This document shows positions 43,538-51,051 of a stretch of DNA of 64,000 nt, piece after piece. The notes below the pieces were generated by a model. It worked only from the letters and a program-made list of their open reading frames with translations. It searched no databases and had not been told where the DNA came from. Source of the stretch: Arthrobacter sp. OV608 (GTDB lineage: Bacteria; Actinomycetota; Actinomycetes; Actinomycetales; Micrococcaceae); assembly GCA_900110595.1 (NCBI GenBank), contig FOEZ01000001.1, positions 248,001-312,000 of the forward strand, written 5' to 3'. Both the position numbers and the translations under genes were made by a program. Positions within the stretch are counted from its first letter, which is position 1, and each line of letters begins with the position of its first letter.

Positions 43538-44317
43538 TTGACTGCCTCAGCCAGCCAGGCACAGAGCCCGTTCAACCCGGCCACGCACCGGATTGGGCGG
43601 GTGCTCTGTTTTGCGGCCCACCCTGACGACATCGACTTCGGCGCTGCAGGAACCATTGCCGCCTGGACGGCGGCCGGTGTCCAGGTCAGCTACTGCATCA
43701 TGACCGACGGCGATGCCGGCGGCTTCGATCCCGCCCACCGGGCCAACATCATCGCCATGCGCGACGCCGAACAGCGCCGCGCCGCCGAACTGGTCGGGGT
43801 CTCGGACATCCACTACCTCCATCAGCGCGACGGCTACCTCGAGCCCTCGCATGAGGTGATGCGCGGGGTGGTGAAGCTCATCCGCGAACTGCGCCCCGAC
43901 GTCGTACTGGCCATGCATCCGGAACGGAACTGGCGGCGGATCCAGAAGAGCCATCCGGACCATCTCGCAGTGGGGGAGGCTGTCACGCGGGCCGTCTACC
44001 CTGCGGTGGAAAATCCTTTCGCCTACCCGGAACTGGCAGAAGCCGGGCTGGCGGCTTACAAGCTTCCGTGGCTATGGCTGTATGCAGGCCCTGAAGAGCG
44101 GGAAAACCATTTTGTTGACGTGACTGAGCACGTGGAGGCCAAACTGCAGGCCATCCACGTCCACGTCAGCCAGCATCCCGACGTGGAGGCCATGGAAGCC
44201 GCGGTCCGCCAGGGCATGCACGTCAATGCCGAACGCGCCGGGCTGGCGGCAGGACACAGCGCCGAAGCGTTCCACGTAGTAGCCGTCAACGGGCCGGGAA
44301 CCATCGCCGGTTTCTGA
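43538..44317 (+). CDS. PIG-L family (LmbE-like) deacetylase
   Basis: Zinc-dependent N-acetyl hydrolase of the GlcNAc-PI deacetylase fold (MshB, Mca and BshB are relatives). The 259-residue product has the zinc motif AHPDDIDFGAAGTI and the downstream HPDHLAVGEAV. The start is TTG 43538, 3 bp after the etfA stop; the ribosome-binding site is weak, and translational coupling to etfA is likely. The substrate could be a mycothiol-type conjugate or a sugar; nothing in the sequence decides. A bidirectional terminator (44330-44373) ends the run. Confidence 0.92.
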   Translation: MTASASQAQSPFNPATHRIGRVLCFAAHPDDIDFGAAGTIAAWTAAGVQVSYCIMTDGDAGGFDPAHRANIIAMRDAEQRRAAELVGVSDIHYLHQRDGYLEPSHEVMRGVVKLIRELRPDVVLAMHPERNWRRIQKSHPDHLAVGEAVTRAVYPAVENPFAYPELAEAGLAAYKLPWLWLYAGPEERENHFVDVTEHVEAKLQAIHVHVSQHPDVEAMEAAVRQGMHVNAERAGLAAGHSAEAFHVVAVNGPGTIAGF

Positions 44318-44329
44318 GCCGGACGCCAT

Positions 44330-44373
44330 AAAAAACGCCCCGTGACCATCCTTCAGGATGATCACGGGGCATT
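44330..44373. terminator. Bidirectional terminator, PIG-L / rskA
   Basis: GCCCCGTGA and CATCC on the left pair with AGGATG and TCACGGGGC on the right around a TTC loop, with an A run before and ATT after, between the convergent deacetylase and anti-sigma genes. Confidence 0.85.
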
Positions 44374-44398
44374 CCCATGTTCAGCGTGGGCGAAGCTG

Positions 44399-45259
44399 CT
44401 ACGCGCCGAGCGGAGCCGCAGCCACCGTGGGCAACGTGGGGGACTTGGATCCACCGACGGGCTCAACCGTGATTCCGAGCGCCGCGGCGGAGGCGATGCC
44501 CTCCACTACAGCGGGCTTGGATAAGGCGGCCTCATCCATCAGGCCCTGGGACACCGGCGCCGACCCGTCCTTTGGAATCAGCCACATCTGGTAGACCTTG
44601 CCTTCTGGCGGGGCAGGAACACCATTCATCTTGACCACCAAGGCGTCTTTGGAAGACGAGACCAGAACCGTTGCGGTTCCACCCGCGGCCACGGGTACAG
44701 AGGCTTCGCGGACGTCATCAGCCCGGACCACCTGGTTCAGGGGGTCGTTCTGGTCCGCGATATAGGACCCGACGCCGACGCCGCCCAGGGCAATGGCCGC
44801 CGCGGCCGCAATGCCCGCCAGCCAGCGGCGGGTTCCGGCCGGACGCCGCCGTTCCTCCCGGCGTTGCCGGGCTTTGGCGAGCTCATCGGTGGGACCTTCA
44901 GGGCCGTTGCCCTCCTGCTCTGGCGCCGGGGACGGCCCCGGAGTCGGCAACTGCGCGGGCAGCCGGGCCGGAAGTTGGGCGACGATCCGGTCGAAGAGAT
45001 CTGCGGGCGGCTCTTCCTCAGCCTTGAACGTGCGGGTGAGGGTTTCCCGGGACTGGCGGACGCGTTCGAAGAATGACGTCCGCTCGGCAGCAGGAGCGGC
45101 TGAAATGTACTCTTCGATCGCGCGGCGTTCATCGTCCGTTACGGCATCGAGGGCATACAGCTCGGCCAGGTCAATGACGCGGCCCGAGGCGAGGTCAGCT
45201 GCGACGGTATCGCCGAAGCCGCCTGAACGGCCGGCCGGTCCATGGTTCATTTCTGTCAT
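44399..45259 (-). CDS. rskA: Anti-sigma factor RskA-like
   Basis: Membrane anti-sigma factor for the ECF sigma factor encoded just upstream. The 286-residue product has a cytosolic N-terminal anti-sigma part (DLAELYALDAVTDDERRAIEEYI, about residues 29-51), a Pro/Glu-rich linker, one transmembrane helix (about 147-166, WLAGIAAAAAIALGGVGVG), and an extracytoplasmic domain (VLVSSSKDALVVKMNGVPAPPEGKVYQMWLIPKDG region) typical of RskA. Its ATG at 45259 is 1 bp after the sigK stop, with GGGTGAG inside sigK as ribosome-binding site, so the two are made together. Signal-dependent proteolysis of such factors is known. Confidence 0.93.
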   Translation of the reverse strand: MTEMNHGPAGRSGGFGDTVAADLASGRVIDLAELYALDAVTDDERRAIEEYISAAPAAERTSFFERVRQSRETLTRTFKAEEEPPADLFDRIVAQLPARLPAQLPTPGPSPAPEQEGNGPEGPTDELAKARQRREERRRPAGTRRWLAGIAAAAAIALGGVGVGSYIADQNDPLNQVVRADDVREASVPVAAGGTATVLVSSSKDALVVKMNGVPAPPEGKVYQMWLIPKDGSAPVSQGLMDEAALSKPAVVEGIASAAALGITVEPVGGSKSPTLPTVAAAPLGA

Positions 45260-45260
45260 T

Positions 45261-45851
45261 TCAACTCACCCCCAAACAGGTCTTCAAGCGGATCAGTCCG
45301 TCGCGGATGCGGGACTTTATGGTGGGAACTGCAGCGTTCAGCCGCTCGGCGACTTCCCGGTAGGTCAGGCCGCCGTAGTAGGCAAGGCGGACAGATTCCT
45401 GTTGCGTTTCGGTCAGCGTTCCCAGGCACCGCACCACGGCTTCGGCTTCGAGTCTGCTGCCCACTTCGTCCGACACGGTGTCGTGGTCTATGTCCTGGCT
45501 GCTGGCACCGTAACGGGCCTCCCGGTCCGTGGCGGACTGCGCGGATCTGACCCTGTCCACGGCACGACGGTGGGAAATCGTCATGAGCCAGGAGAGCGGG
45601 CTGCCTGCGGCGGGATCGAATCTGCCCGCGTTTTGCCAGACCTGGAGGAAGACCTCCTGGGTGGTGTCCTCGCTGAGCTCGGCATCAATCAGGACCCTGC
45701 GCGCCATACCGTAAACCCGGCGCGAGGTCAGCCGGTAGAACTCCGCAAAGGCAGCGCGGTCACCCTGGGAGATCTGTCCCAGCAGGACTGTGAGCCGTTG
45801 GCTGAGCTCGGCCGGCGTGTCCGTGACCGCGGGAGCATCGGGAGTATCCAT
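45261..45851 (-). CDS. sigK: ECF RNA polymerase sigma factor SigK
   Basis: Directs RNA polymerase to a stress regulon. The 196-residue product (from ATG 45851) has region 2 (AFAEFYRLTSRRVYGMARRVLIDAELSEDTTQEVFLQVW; DRVR at its end) and region 4 (TLTETQQESVRLAYYGGLTYREVAERLNAAVPTIKSRIRDGL, all known by their conserved ends). TTG 45860 is possible, as GGAG lies 8 bases before it and is far from ATG 45851. The pairing with RskA identifies it as SigK type. CCATCC and CCGAAT, matching the SigK consensus I recall, occur about 134-160 bp upstream, so it is probably autoregulated. Confidence 0.93.
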   Translation of the reverse strand: MDTPDAPAVTDTPAELSQRLTVLLGQISQGDRAAFAEFYRLTSRRVYGMARRVLIDAELSEDTTQEVFLQVWQNAGRFDPAAGSPLSWLMTISHRRAVDRVRSAQSATDREARYGASSQDIDHDTVSDEVGSRLEAEAVVRCLGTLTETQQESVRLAYYGGLTYREVAERLNAAVPTIKSRIRDGLIRLKTCLGVS

Positions 45852-45984
45852 CACTACCAAGCATAAGTCTCCAGGTGGTGAATCCTGGTCAGTGGTGCCG
45901 GGGATGCCCCGGCTGGTTCTGGAACCTGCCCGGAGAAGTGTCACCTGCCGCTCCTTGATCGCTAATGGACTGTTCTCAGGAGGG

Positions 45985-46011
45985 ATTCGGTGCACGGCCG
46001 CGTGCGGATGG
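45985..46011 (-). promoter_or_regulatory. Candidate SigK-dependent promoter upstream of sigK
   Basis: On the minus strand CCATCC (46011 to 46006) is followed by 15 bases and CCGAAT (45990 to 45985). Both hexamers equal those I recall for mycobacterial SigK promoters; the spacer I recall is about 17. It lies about 134 bp before the sigK start codon and is oriented toward it. Confidence 0.6.
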
Positions 46012-46119
46012 GGCAGGGCGGGAAATTGTTTCGTCAGCTTGAGGGCCGCGCGGGTTTCGAGGCCCCGGGCGGTTGCCGGCGGATTGCACCGCTCACGGGC
46101 GGGCCATAACGGGCGGGCC

Positions 46120-46590
46120 TTAGATGCGGGCGCCGGCGAAACCCTGTTGCCGCCAGGCCTCGTAGACGGCGATGGAAGCCGCATTGGCCAGGTTAAGCGA
46201 GCGCAGTGCCGGCAGCATGGGCAGCCGTACGGTGGCGGTCACGTGCGGATCCGTCTTCATTTCCGGCGGCAGGCCCACCGATTCCCGTCCGAACATCAGG
46301 ACGTCACCGGGCTGGTAGGCGATGTCCGTGTAACTGGCTGCCCCGTCGGAGGTGAAGGCGTAGACACGCTCGGGCTGCAGATGCTGCCAGGCGTCCTCGA
46401 TGTTGCGGTGCACGGTGACGACGGCGAGGTCATGGTAATCCAGGCCGGCGCGGCGGAGCTTCGCGTCCGAGAAGTCGAACCCCAGGGGTTCCACCAGATG
46501 CAGTTCAGCGCCCGTGATGGCCGCCAGCCTGATGGCGTTGCCGGTGTTGCCGGGGATTTCGGGTTCATGGAAGAGGATGCGGAACACCAT
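46120..46590 (-). CDS. trmL: tRNA (cytidine/uridine-34 2'-O)-methyltransferase TrmL-like
   Basis: SPOUT-fold methylase acting on the wobble base of tRNA-Leu. The 156-residue product has the family motifs FHEPEIPGNTGNAIRLAA near the N-terminus, LHLVEPLGFDF, VLMFGRESVGLPPEM and the C-terminal knot segment LRSLNLANAASIAVYEAWRQ. The knot binds S-adenosylmethionine. Length is typical. It is transcribed from a promoter region after the J-domain gene on the same strand, 49 bp downstream; no other genes interrupt the strand up to sigK, 268 bp away. Confidence 0.94.
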   Translation of the reverse strand: MVFRILFHEPEIPGNTGNAIRLAAITGAELHLVEPLGFDFSDAKLRRAGLDYHDLAVVTVHRNIEDAWQHLQPERVYAFTSDGAASYTDIAYQPGDVLMFGRESVGLPPEMKTDPHVTATVRLPMLPALRSLNLANAASIAVYEAWRQQGFAGARI

Positions 46591-46608
46591 CCCATCCTAG
46601 TCACCACT

Positions 46609-46651
46609 GGTCAGTGCAATGCCGCTCAGTGCATGCGGCTCAGTGCATGCC
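46609..46651 (+). repeat. Three imperfect ~14-bp direct repeats
   Basis: The units TCAGTGCAATGCC, CTCAGTGCATGCG and CTCAGTGCATGCC follow one another between trmL and the J-domain gene, the last overlapping the J-domain C-terminus. No function is apparent. Confidence 0.6.
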
Positions 46652-47578
46652 CCGCAGCAGCCGGGCCAGTATCGGGACATTGACAGTGTTGGGAGCCGGT
46701 CCTGCCGCCAGGAACTCCTTGACGCCCCGGACCATCCCGGCAGCGTTGACGATCCGAACCGGCTCGAGTTCGCCCGGAGACCGGCGGTGGTTGTCGATCA
46801 CCGGTTCATGCAGGTTGCCGCCCGGGCTCAGCACCACCGTCCAGCCCGTGACGTTCAGCTCGGGGAAGATGTCCTGCATGGCCCGGACTACGTGCGCCAG
46901 CTGCGGAGGGGCAATCGAACGGCCGCCGTGGTTCAGGGTCCTGCCGTCCCAGGCGTAGGCGCCCTTGGGCAGCAGCATGGAGCCGATGAGCGCCAGGCGG
47001 TATCCGGACAGCACTGCGTGGTCGATGTGGCTGTTGTCGGCTGGGGACTGGAGCCCGTTGATCAGGCGCGCCGCCGGAATGGCCGGCAGTACCTGCCGGG
47101 TCAGGAGCTGGACCGTACGCATCTCCCGCTGGATCCGCGCTTCGGCCCCAAAAATCCCGCGCTTCCGAGGCATGCCATGGACCTGCTGGCTGGCCTGTGC
47201 CAACGGAACCAGGGGCACGTCCTCCACCCCCGGGCCGTAGGGCGGGACGTAAACCGGCGGATCACCCGCGGTGTTCCGGGCGCCGCCGGCCTGGTGCACG
47301 GTGGCCGAGGCCCTGCTGCCCGCCGCCGGTGCATCAAAGTGGGGTTCGGCGTCGGCTTTGTTGGCGGTACCTGCTGCGTAGGAGCGGTCGTACGCTTTCC
47401 TGCGCTGTGGGTCGATCAACGTTTCGTAGGCGCTGGTGACCCGGCGGAAAGCGGCAGGATCCCCGCCGTGGTCGGGGTGGGCCTTGCGGGCGGCACGGCG
47501 GTACGCAACCTTAATTTCCTTTTCGGTGGCGGTAACTGCCACGCGAAGCACCTGGTAGTGGGAGCTGCTCTCGGTCAA
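46640..47578 (-). CDS. J-domain protein with NERD-like C-terminal region
   Basis: An Hsp70 co-chaperone-type protein. TTG 47578 is the start, with GAAGGA about 7 bases upstream. The 312-residue product has an N-terminal J domain with the HPD motif in RKAHPDHGG (about residues 30-36), a Pro/Gly-rich linker, and a C-terminal region with IDHAVLSGYRLALIGSMLLPKGAYAW. This last part looks like the 'nuclease-related' NERD pattern (IDHVVVS...), but the catalytic Glu and Lys expected after it are missing. It could recruit DnaK to a specific target. The NERD resemblance is tentative. Confidence 0.8.
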   Translation of the reverse strand: MTESSSHYQVLRVAVTATEKEIKVAYRRAARKAHPDHGGDPAAFRRVTSAYETLIDPQRRKAYDRSYAAGTANKADAEPHFDAPAAGSRASATVHQAGGARNTAGDPPVYVPPYGPGVEDVPLVPLAQASQQVHGMPRKRGIFGAEARIQREMRTVQLLTRQVLPAIPAARLINGLQSPADNSHIDHAVLSGYRLALIGSMLLPKGAYAWDGRTLNHGGRSIAPPQLAHVVRAMQDIFPELNVTGWTVVLSPGGNLHEPVIDNHRRSPGELEPVRIVNAAGMVRGVKEFLAAGPAPNTVNVPILARLLRGMH

Positions 47579-47793
47579 GCACTCATCCTTCGTGTTGGTA
47601 CGGCCGGTCCGCGGCGGGCAGCCCTGTGGGGCCAGCTTATCGGCCCCTGATCTGTCAACGTCCGTGCCTGGGCTTCGGGTTCCCGGCACGGGCGGGATCC
47701 GGCGGAGTTTAGACTCGACAAGGATGGCTGCCGCGGCAGCAGGCAAGGAATGCAGGCAGCAGCTGCAGGTCAGGAACCACAGTGGGGGCAGAC

Positions 47794-48492
47794 ATGGAAA
47801 AGCCGACGACGGCGGCACCGGCCGGCATGCCCGGGCCCGGACGGTTGACGCTGGCGGCAGCAGTCCTCGCCTGCATCACGACGGCCGGCTGCAGCGTTGG
47901 CATTCCGGACCCCTCGGCCCCGCGGCCAGTGGAAACTGCCCCAGTACTTGCCACCCCCACCATCACGCCGGGCCACGACGCTGAGGCGGTGGCCGCGCAG
48001 GATTTGCCTTTCGCGTCCGGCGGCATCCTTGCACCGGGAGTGCCCGTGGGCATTTCGGAGGGGCTGAAGGACGCCCCTGGCTGGAAGATGGTGAAGGACA
48101 GCGTGGCGGGCGAAAGCCAGTACCTCAAGGCCGACGGGTGCGTTGTTGCTGCCAAAGTCCGGACCAACCAGGCGGTGCTGGCACGCGGTGACGACCGGGA
48201 ATCGACGGTCGCACTCTTTCAATATCTTGATCCCACCATCCTGCCCGGGTACCTGAAACCCGCCACGCTGCGGTGGGGTGGTGACGAGTCCCATCCTGGC
48301 CGGACGCTTGAAGTGCTGGCCCTGGAAGAGGCGGCGCCGCAAGGGGGCAAGGCCACAGCAGTCCTGGCCAGGCTCTTCGGCACGTCCGGATCGTCCGTCT
48401 ACCTTTCTGTTGCCTGCCCGGATGCCTCTGCCCTGGCCGCGGCCAGGGCAGACGCCGTCCGGTTCCTGCCGGTCCTGCCTCCGTCGGCCTAA
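47794..48492 (+). CDS. Hypothetical lipoprotein
   Basis: Not recognised. From ATG 47794 the product has 232 residues, a signal peptide ending in the lipobox TAGC (about residues 32-35), and an extracellular part with SGGILAPGVPVGISEGLKDAPGWKM and FQYLDPTILPGYLKP. It has two cysteines in the mature domain (DGCVV, VACPDA) that could form a disulfide. GGGGG at 47784-47789 favours ATG 47794 over GTG 47782. It is 215 bp from the divergent J-domain start and converges on the doxX gene with a 4-bp overlap of stops. Confidence 0.75.
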   Translation: MEKPTTAAPAGMPGPGRLTLAAAVLACITTAGCSVGIPDPSAPRPVETAPVLATPTITPGHDAEAVAAQDLPFASGGILAPGVPVGISEGLKDAPGWKMVKDSVAGESQYLKADGCVVAAKVRTNQAVLARGDDRESTVALFQYLDPTILPGYLKPATLRWGGDESHPGRTLEVLALEEAAPQGGKATAVLARLFGTSGSSVYLSVACPDASALAAARADAVRFLPVLPPSA

Positions 48493-48911
48493 ATCCCGGA
48501 CTGCAGGGCAGCCCGCTGGGAGAGCCGGTTCAGTGCGAGGGCGGCAACGAGCAATCCAAAGTCCCGCAGTGCCACATCGAAGAAGCTTCCGAGCAACAGC
48601 AGGTTGACGATGATTCCGGCCAGCCACGCAGCCACCAGGAGCGAGCCGAACCTGGGCCGGACGGCAACCGCAATGCCCGCGAGGATCTCCACGACTCCCA
48701 CCACGTACATGATGGTCTGGGCAGGCAAGGGCACCAGCGCCGTGGCCTGCGGCGCAAGGTAGACGGTCCAGTCGGCAAGGATGTTTGTGAACTTATCGAG
48801 CCCGAAGATGATGGGCGCAACCGTAAAAACAGTCCGCAGCAACAGGAAGGCCTGCCGGGCGGGATCCATCGTGGTGCTGGTGTTGGCACGCAATGCTGAT
48901 GTGGTTTTCAC
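48489..48911 (-). CDS. DoxX-like membrane protein
   Basis: Small polytopic membrane protein of the DoxX/DoxD group. The 140-residue product has four hydrophobic helices (for example TIMYVVGVVEILAGIAVAV and LLVAAWLAGIIVNLLLL). In M. tuberculosis DoxX is part of a membrane complex with SodA and SseA linked to thiol oxidation; whether this one acts alike is unknown. GTG 48911 is preceded by AAGGAG (48918-48923, minus strand) at a 6-bp spacing. It is divergent from the SufR-like regulator across an 88-bp region that contains a palindrome. Confidence 0.85.
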   Translation of the reverse strand: MKTTSALRANTSTTMDPARQAFLLLRTVFTVAPIIFGLDKFTNILADWTVYLAPQATALVPLPAQTIMYVVGVVEILAGIAVAVRPRFGSLLVAAWLAGIIVNLLLLGSFFDVALRDFGLLVAALALNRLSQRAALQSGI

Positions 48912-48921
48912 AACTGACTCC

Positions 48922-48950
48922 TTCTAAAAGTAGGTTCTCCTATTTTAGAA
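48922..48950. promoter_or_regulatory. Palindrome between doxX-like and sufR-like genes
   Basis: TTCTAAAAGTAGG and CCTATTTTAGAA form a palindrome with one extra base in the left arm, around a TTCT centre. It borders the doxX ribosome-binding site on one side; on the other strand TATAAT at 48963-48968 is a perfect -10 for the regulator gene and the palindrome covers the expected -35. Repression of both genes from one site is therefore possible. Confidence 0.6.
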
Positions 48951-48962
48951 ACGGTGAGGGTC

Positions 48963-48968
48963 TATAAT
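48963..48968 (+). promoter_or_regulatory. -10 element of the sufR-like operon
   Basis: A perfect TATAAT about 31 bp before the regulator start codon; the -35 region (about 48940-48945) falls in the palindrome and is weak. Confidence 0.5.
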
Positions 48969-48999
48969 CAATACATCTTGACTTTGGATTGGTGGAGCA

Positions 49000-49686
49000 A
49001 TGGCCAGACTTCCCTGGGCGAACCGCATGGCTGCGCTCGCTTCCCTCGGTGATGAAAAGCGGCGCCAGCTTTTTGAACTCGTGGCGTCGTCCCCCGGCGC
49101 ACTGGGCCGCGACGACGTCGCGCAGCGGACGGGAATTCCCCGCAGTACGGTGTCCTTCCGCCTGGACCGCCTGGTGCAGGACGGCCTGCTGGCGGTCGAG
49201 TTCCACAAGCCGGCCGGGAAAACGGGCCCCGGCTCGGGCCGTCCGGCCAAGATGTACCGTCCTGTGGCCGGCGAAATCGGGGCCTCCGTGCCGGACCGGA
49301 ACTACGATCTCGCCGGGGAGCTGATGGCCGCGGCCATCGAAAAATCCACCACCGCGGGGGAGCCCATCGAACAGACCCTGCCTGCGGAGTCGTACCGCAG
49401 GGGCAATGCGATGGCGGAGGCATCCGCGACCCTCCAGGAATTCCTGGTCCAGGCGGGCTACCGGCCCCAACCGGACGGCGACGGCGGCTTCGTCCTGCCC
49501 AACTGCCCTTTCCACCGACTCTCGGATAAGCATCCGGGGGTCGTGTGCGCCATGAACGGGGCGTTCCTGCAGGGGGCGGCGGCCTGCCTGGAAGAATCCG
49601 GCGGCAGGGTGGTGCCCTCCGATCTGCCCGGCCACTGCTGCGCCAGGATCACGCCCGCCCCTGAACCGCCGGGGCATGACGGCTAG
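49000..49686 (+). CDS. SufR-like winged-helix regulator with Fe-S-type cysteines
   Basis: Transcriptional regulator, probably an Fe-S sensor. The 228-residue product has an ArsR/DeoR-type winged helix (LGRDDVAQRTGIPRSTVSFRLDRLVQDGLL, about residues 36-65) and a C-terminal half with C169, C183, C196, C213 and C214, spaced C-x13-C-x12-C-x16-C. SufR of cyanobacteria has nearly the same C-x12-C-x13-C-x14-C set, as I recall. The NCPFH and GVVCAMN segments also fit. ATG 49000 follows GGTGGAG. It precedes the cysteine desulfurase gene by 9 bp, so both are one operon. Confidence 0.88.
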   Translation: MARLPWANRMAALASLGDEKRRQLFELVASSPGALGRDDVAQRTGIPRSTVSFRLDRLVQDGLLAVEFHKPAGKTGPGSGRPAKMYRPVAGEIGASVPDRNYDLAGELMAAAIEKSTTAGEPIEQTLPAESYRRGNAMAEASATLQEFLVQAGYRPQPDGDGGFVLPNCPFHRLSDKHPGVVCAMNGAFLQGAAACLEESGGRVVPSDLPGHCCARITPAPEPPGHDG

Positions 49687-49695
49687 AATTACAGG

Positions 49696-50925
49696 GTGCC
49701 CGTTTACCTTGACCATGCCGCCACCACCCCTCTTTCTCCAGAGGCGCTGGCTGCCCTGACGCGTGAACTCGCCCGCACCGGCAACCCGTCATCCCTGCAT
49801 GGTTCGGGCCGGCGCGCCCGGAGGGCGGTGGAAGACGCCCGCGAGGCACTCGCCGCAGCGGCAGGGGCGCATCCTTCGGAAGTGATCTTTACCTCCGGCG
49901 GCACTGAGTCGGACAACCTCGCGGTCAAGGGACTGTACTGGGCCCGCGCGGGCGAAAAGCCGGAGCGGCGGCGCATCCTGTGCTCCGCCGTCGAGCATCA
50001 TGCAGTGATGGACACTGTGGAGTGGCTGGAACGCCACGAAGGGGCCGATGTCACCTGGCTCCCGGTGGACAGTGACGGGGCGGTGGACCTCGCGGTTCTG
50101 GAAGCGGAACTTGCCCGCGATCCGGACTCCATCGCTCTGGTCACCGTGATGTGGGCCAATAATGAGGTGGGGACCATCCAGCCCATCCACCGCGTTGTGG
50201 AACTCGCGCACGCGGCTGGTGTCCCGGTCCACTCCGACGCCGTGCAGGCCTTTGGTTCGCTGCCGGTGGACTTCAAAGCGTCCGGTCTTGACGCCATGTC
50301 AATTTCCGGACACAAGATCGGCGGGCCCGTGGGAGTGGGTGCCCTGCTGTTGGGCAGGTCGGTAAAACTTACTCCGGTCCAGCACGGTGGCGGGCAGGAG
50401 CGCGACGTCCGCTCGGGCACCCTGGATACCGCTTCGATTGCCGCGTTTGCTGCGGCGGCAGAGAATGCCGCAGTCCACCTGGGCACGGAGTCTGCCCGGA
50501 TCGCTGCCCTCCGCGACCGGTTGATCGACGGCGTCCGGGACCGGGTGCCCGAAGCCGTCCTGCGCGGGGCGCCAAGGAACGGGCGGCTTCCGGGCAACGC
50601 GCACTTCACCTTCCCCGGCTGCGAGGGGGACTCCCTGCTGTTCCTGCTGGATCTGGCCGGTGTGGAATCATCCACTGGATCAGCGTGCACCGCTGGTGTT
50701 CCGCGGCCTTCGCATGTGCTCCTCGCCATGGGCCTGGACGAGGAAACTGCGCGCGGAGCCCAGCGCTTCACCCTGGGGCACTCCTCCAAGGATGCGGACG
50801 TCGACGCTTTGCTCGCTGCCCTTCCGGATGCTTACGCCCGGGCCCGGCAGGCCGGCATGGCCGGCCACGAGTCCTCCATCCAGACTGCCGGTACGGTAGC
50901 GCGGCAGGGCTTGGGCGGCCGCTAA
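49696..50925 (+). CDS. iscS: Cysteine desulfurase (NifS/IscS-like)
   Basis: PLP enzyme that removes sulfur from cysteine as a persulfide. The 409-residue product has [16 protein letters not shown] at the N-terminus, [14 protein letters not shown] [13 protein letters not shown], the PLP lysine K207 (SGHKIGGP) and the persulfide cysteine C331 ([10 protein letters not shown]). GTG 49696 is 9 bp after the regulator stop. It is followed by mnmA, so sulfur for tRNA thiolation is its likely main use; it may also feed Fe-S assembly. The order cysteine desulfurase then mnmA matches M. tuberculosis Rv3025c-Rv3024c. Confidence 0.95.
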   Translation: MPVYLDHAATTPLSPEALAALTRELARTGNPSSLHGSGRRARRAVEDAREALAAAAGAHPSEVIFTSGGTESDNLAVKGLYWARAGEKPERRRILCSAVEHHAVMDTVEWLERHEGADVTWLPVDSDGAVDLAVLEAELARDPDSIALVTVMWANNEVGTIQPIHRVVELAHAAGVPVHSDAVQAFGSLPVDFKASGLDAMSISGHKIGGPVGVGALLLGRSVKLTPVQHGGGQERDVRSGTLDTASIAAFAAAAENAAVHLGTESARIAALRDRLIDGVRDRVPEAVLRGAPRNGRLPGNAHFTFPGCEGDSLLFLLDLAGVESSTGSACTAGVPRPSHVLLAMGLDEETARGAQRFTLGHSSKDADVDALLAALPDAYARARQAGMAGHESSIQTAGTVARQGLGGR

Positions 50926-50976
50926 GACTGCCTTTGCGGCAGGTGCGTAGAATAGATAGGCGAAGATCGTTTCGAC

Positions 50977-50993
50977 GGAGGCAGCATGCCTCC
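50977..50993 (+). promoter_or_regulatory. Leader hairpin with a decoy ribosome-binding site/start
   Basis: GGAGGCA-GCA-TGCCTCC is a perfect 7-bp stem with a 3-base loop that hides a GGAGG and contains an in-frame ATG at 50986. The conserved MnmA start is 66 bp further on. Confidence 0.45.
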
Positions 50994-51051
50994 AGCGAGG
51001 CACCGTCAGCCAGCACCGGCCAGGGGCCGGAACCACCAACAGAAAGCAACC

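Noticed and set aside
49000..49686. ArsR-type arsenic or metal resistance regulator
   Set aside because: The C-terminal cysteine spacing fits SufR-like sensors, and no metal efflux or arsenate genes are nearby.
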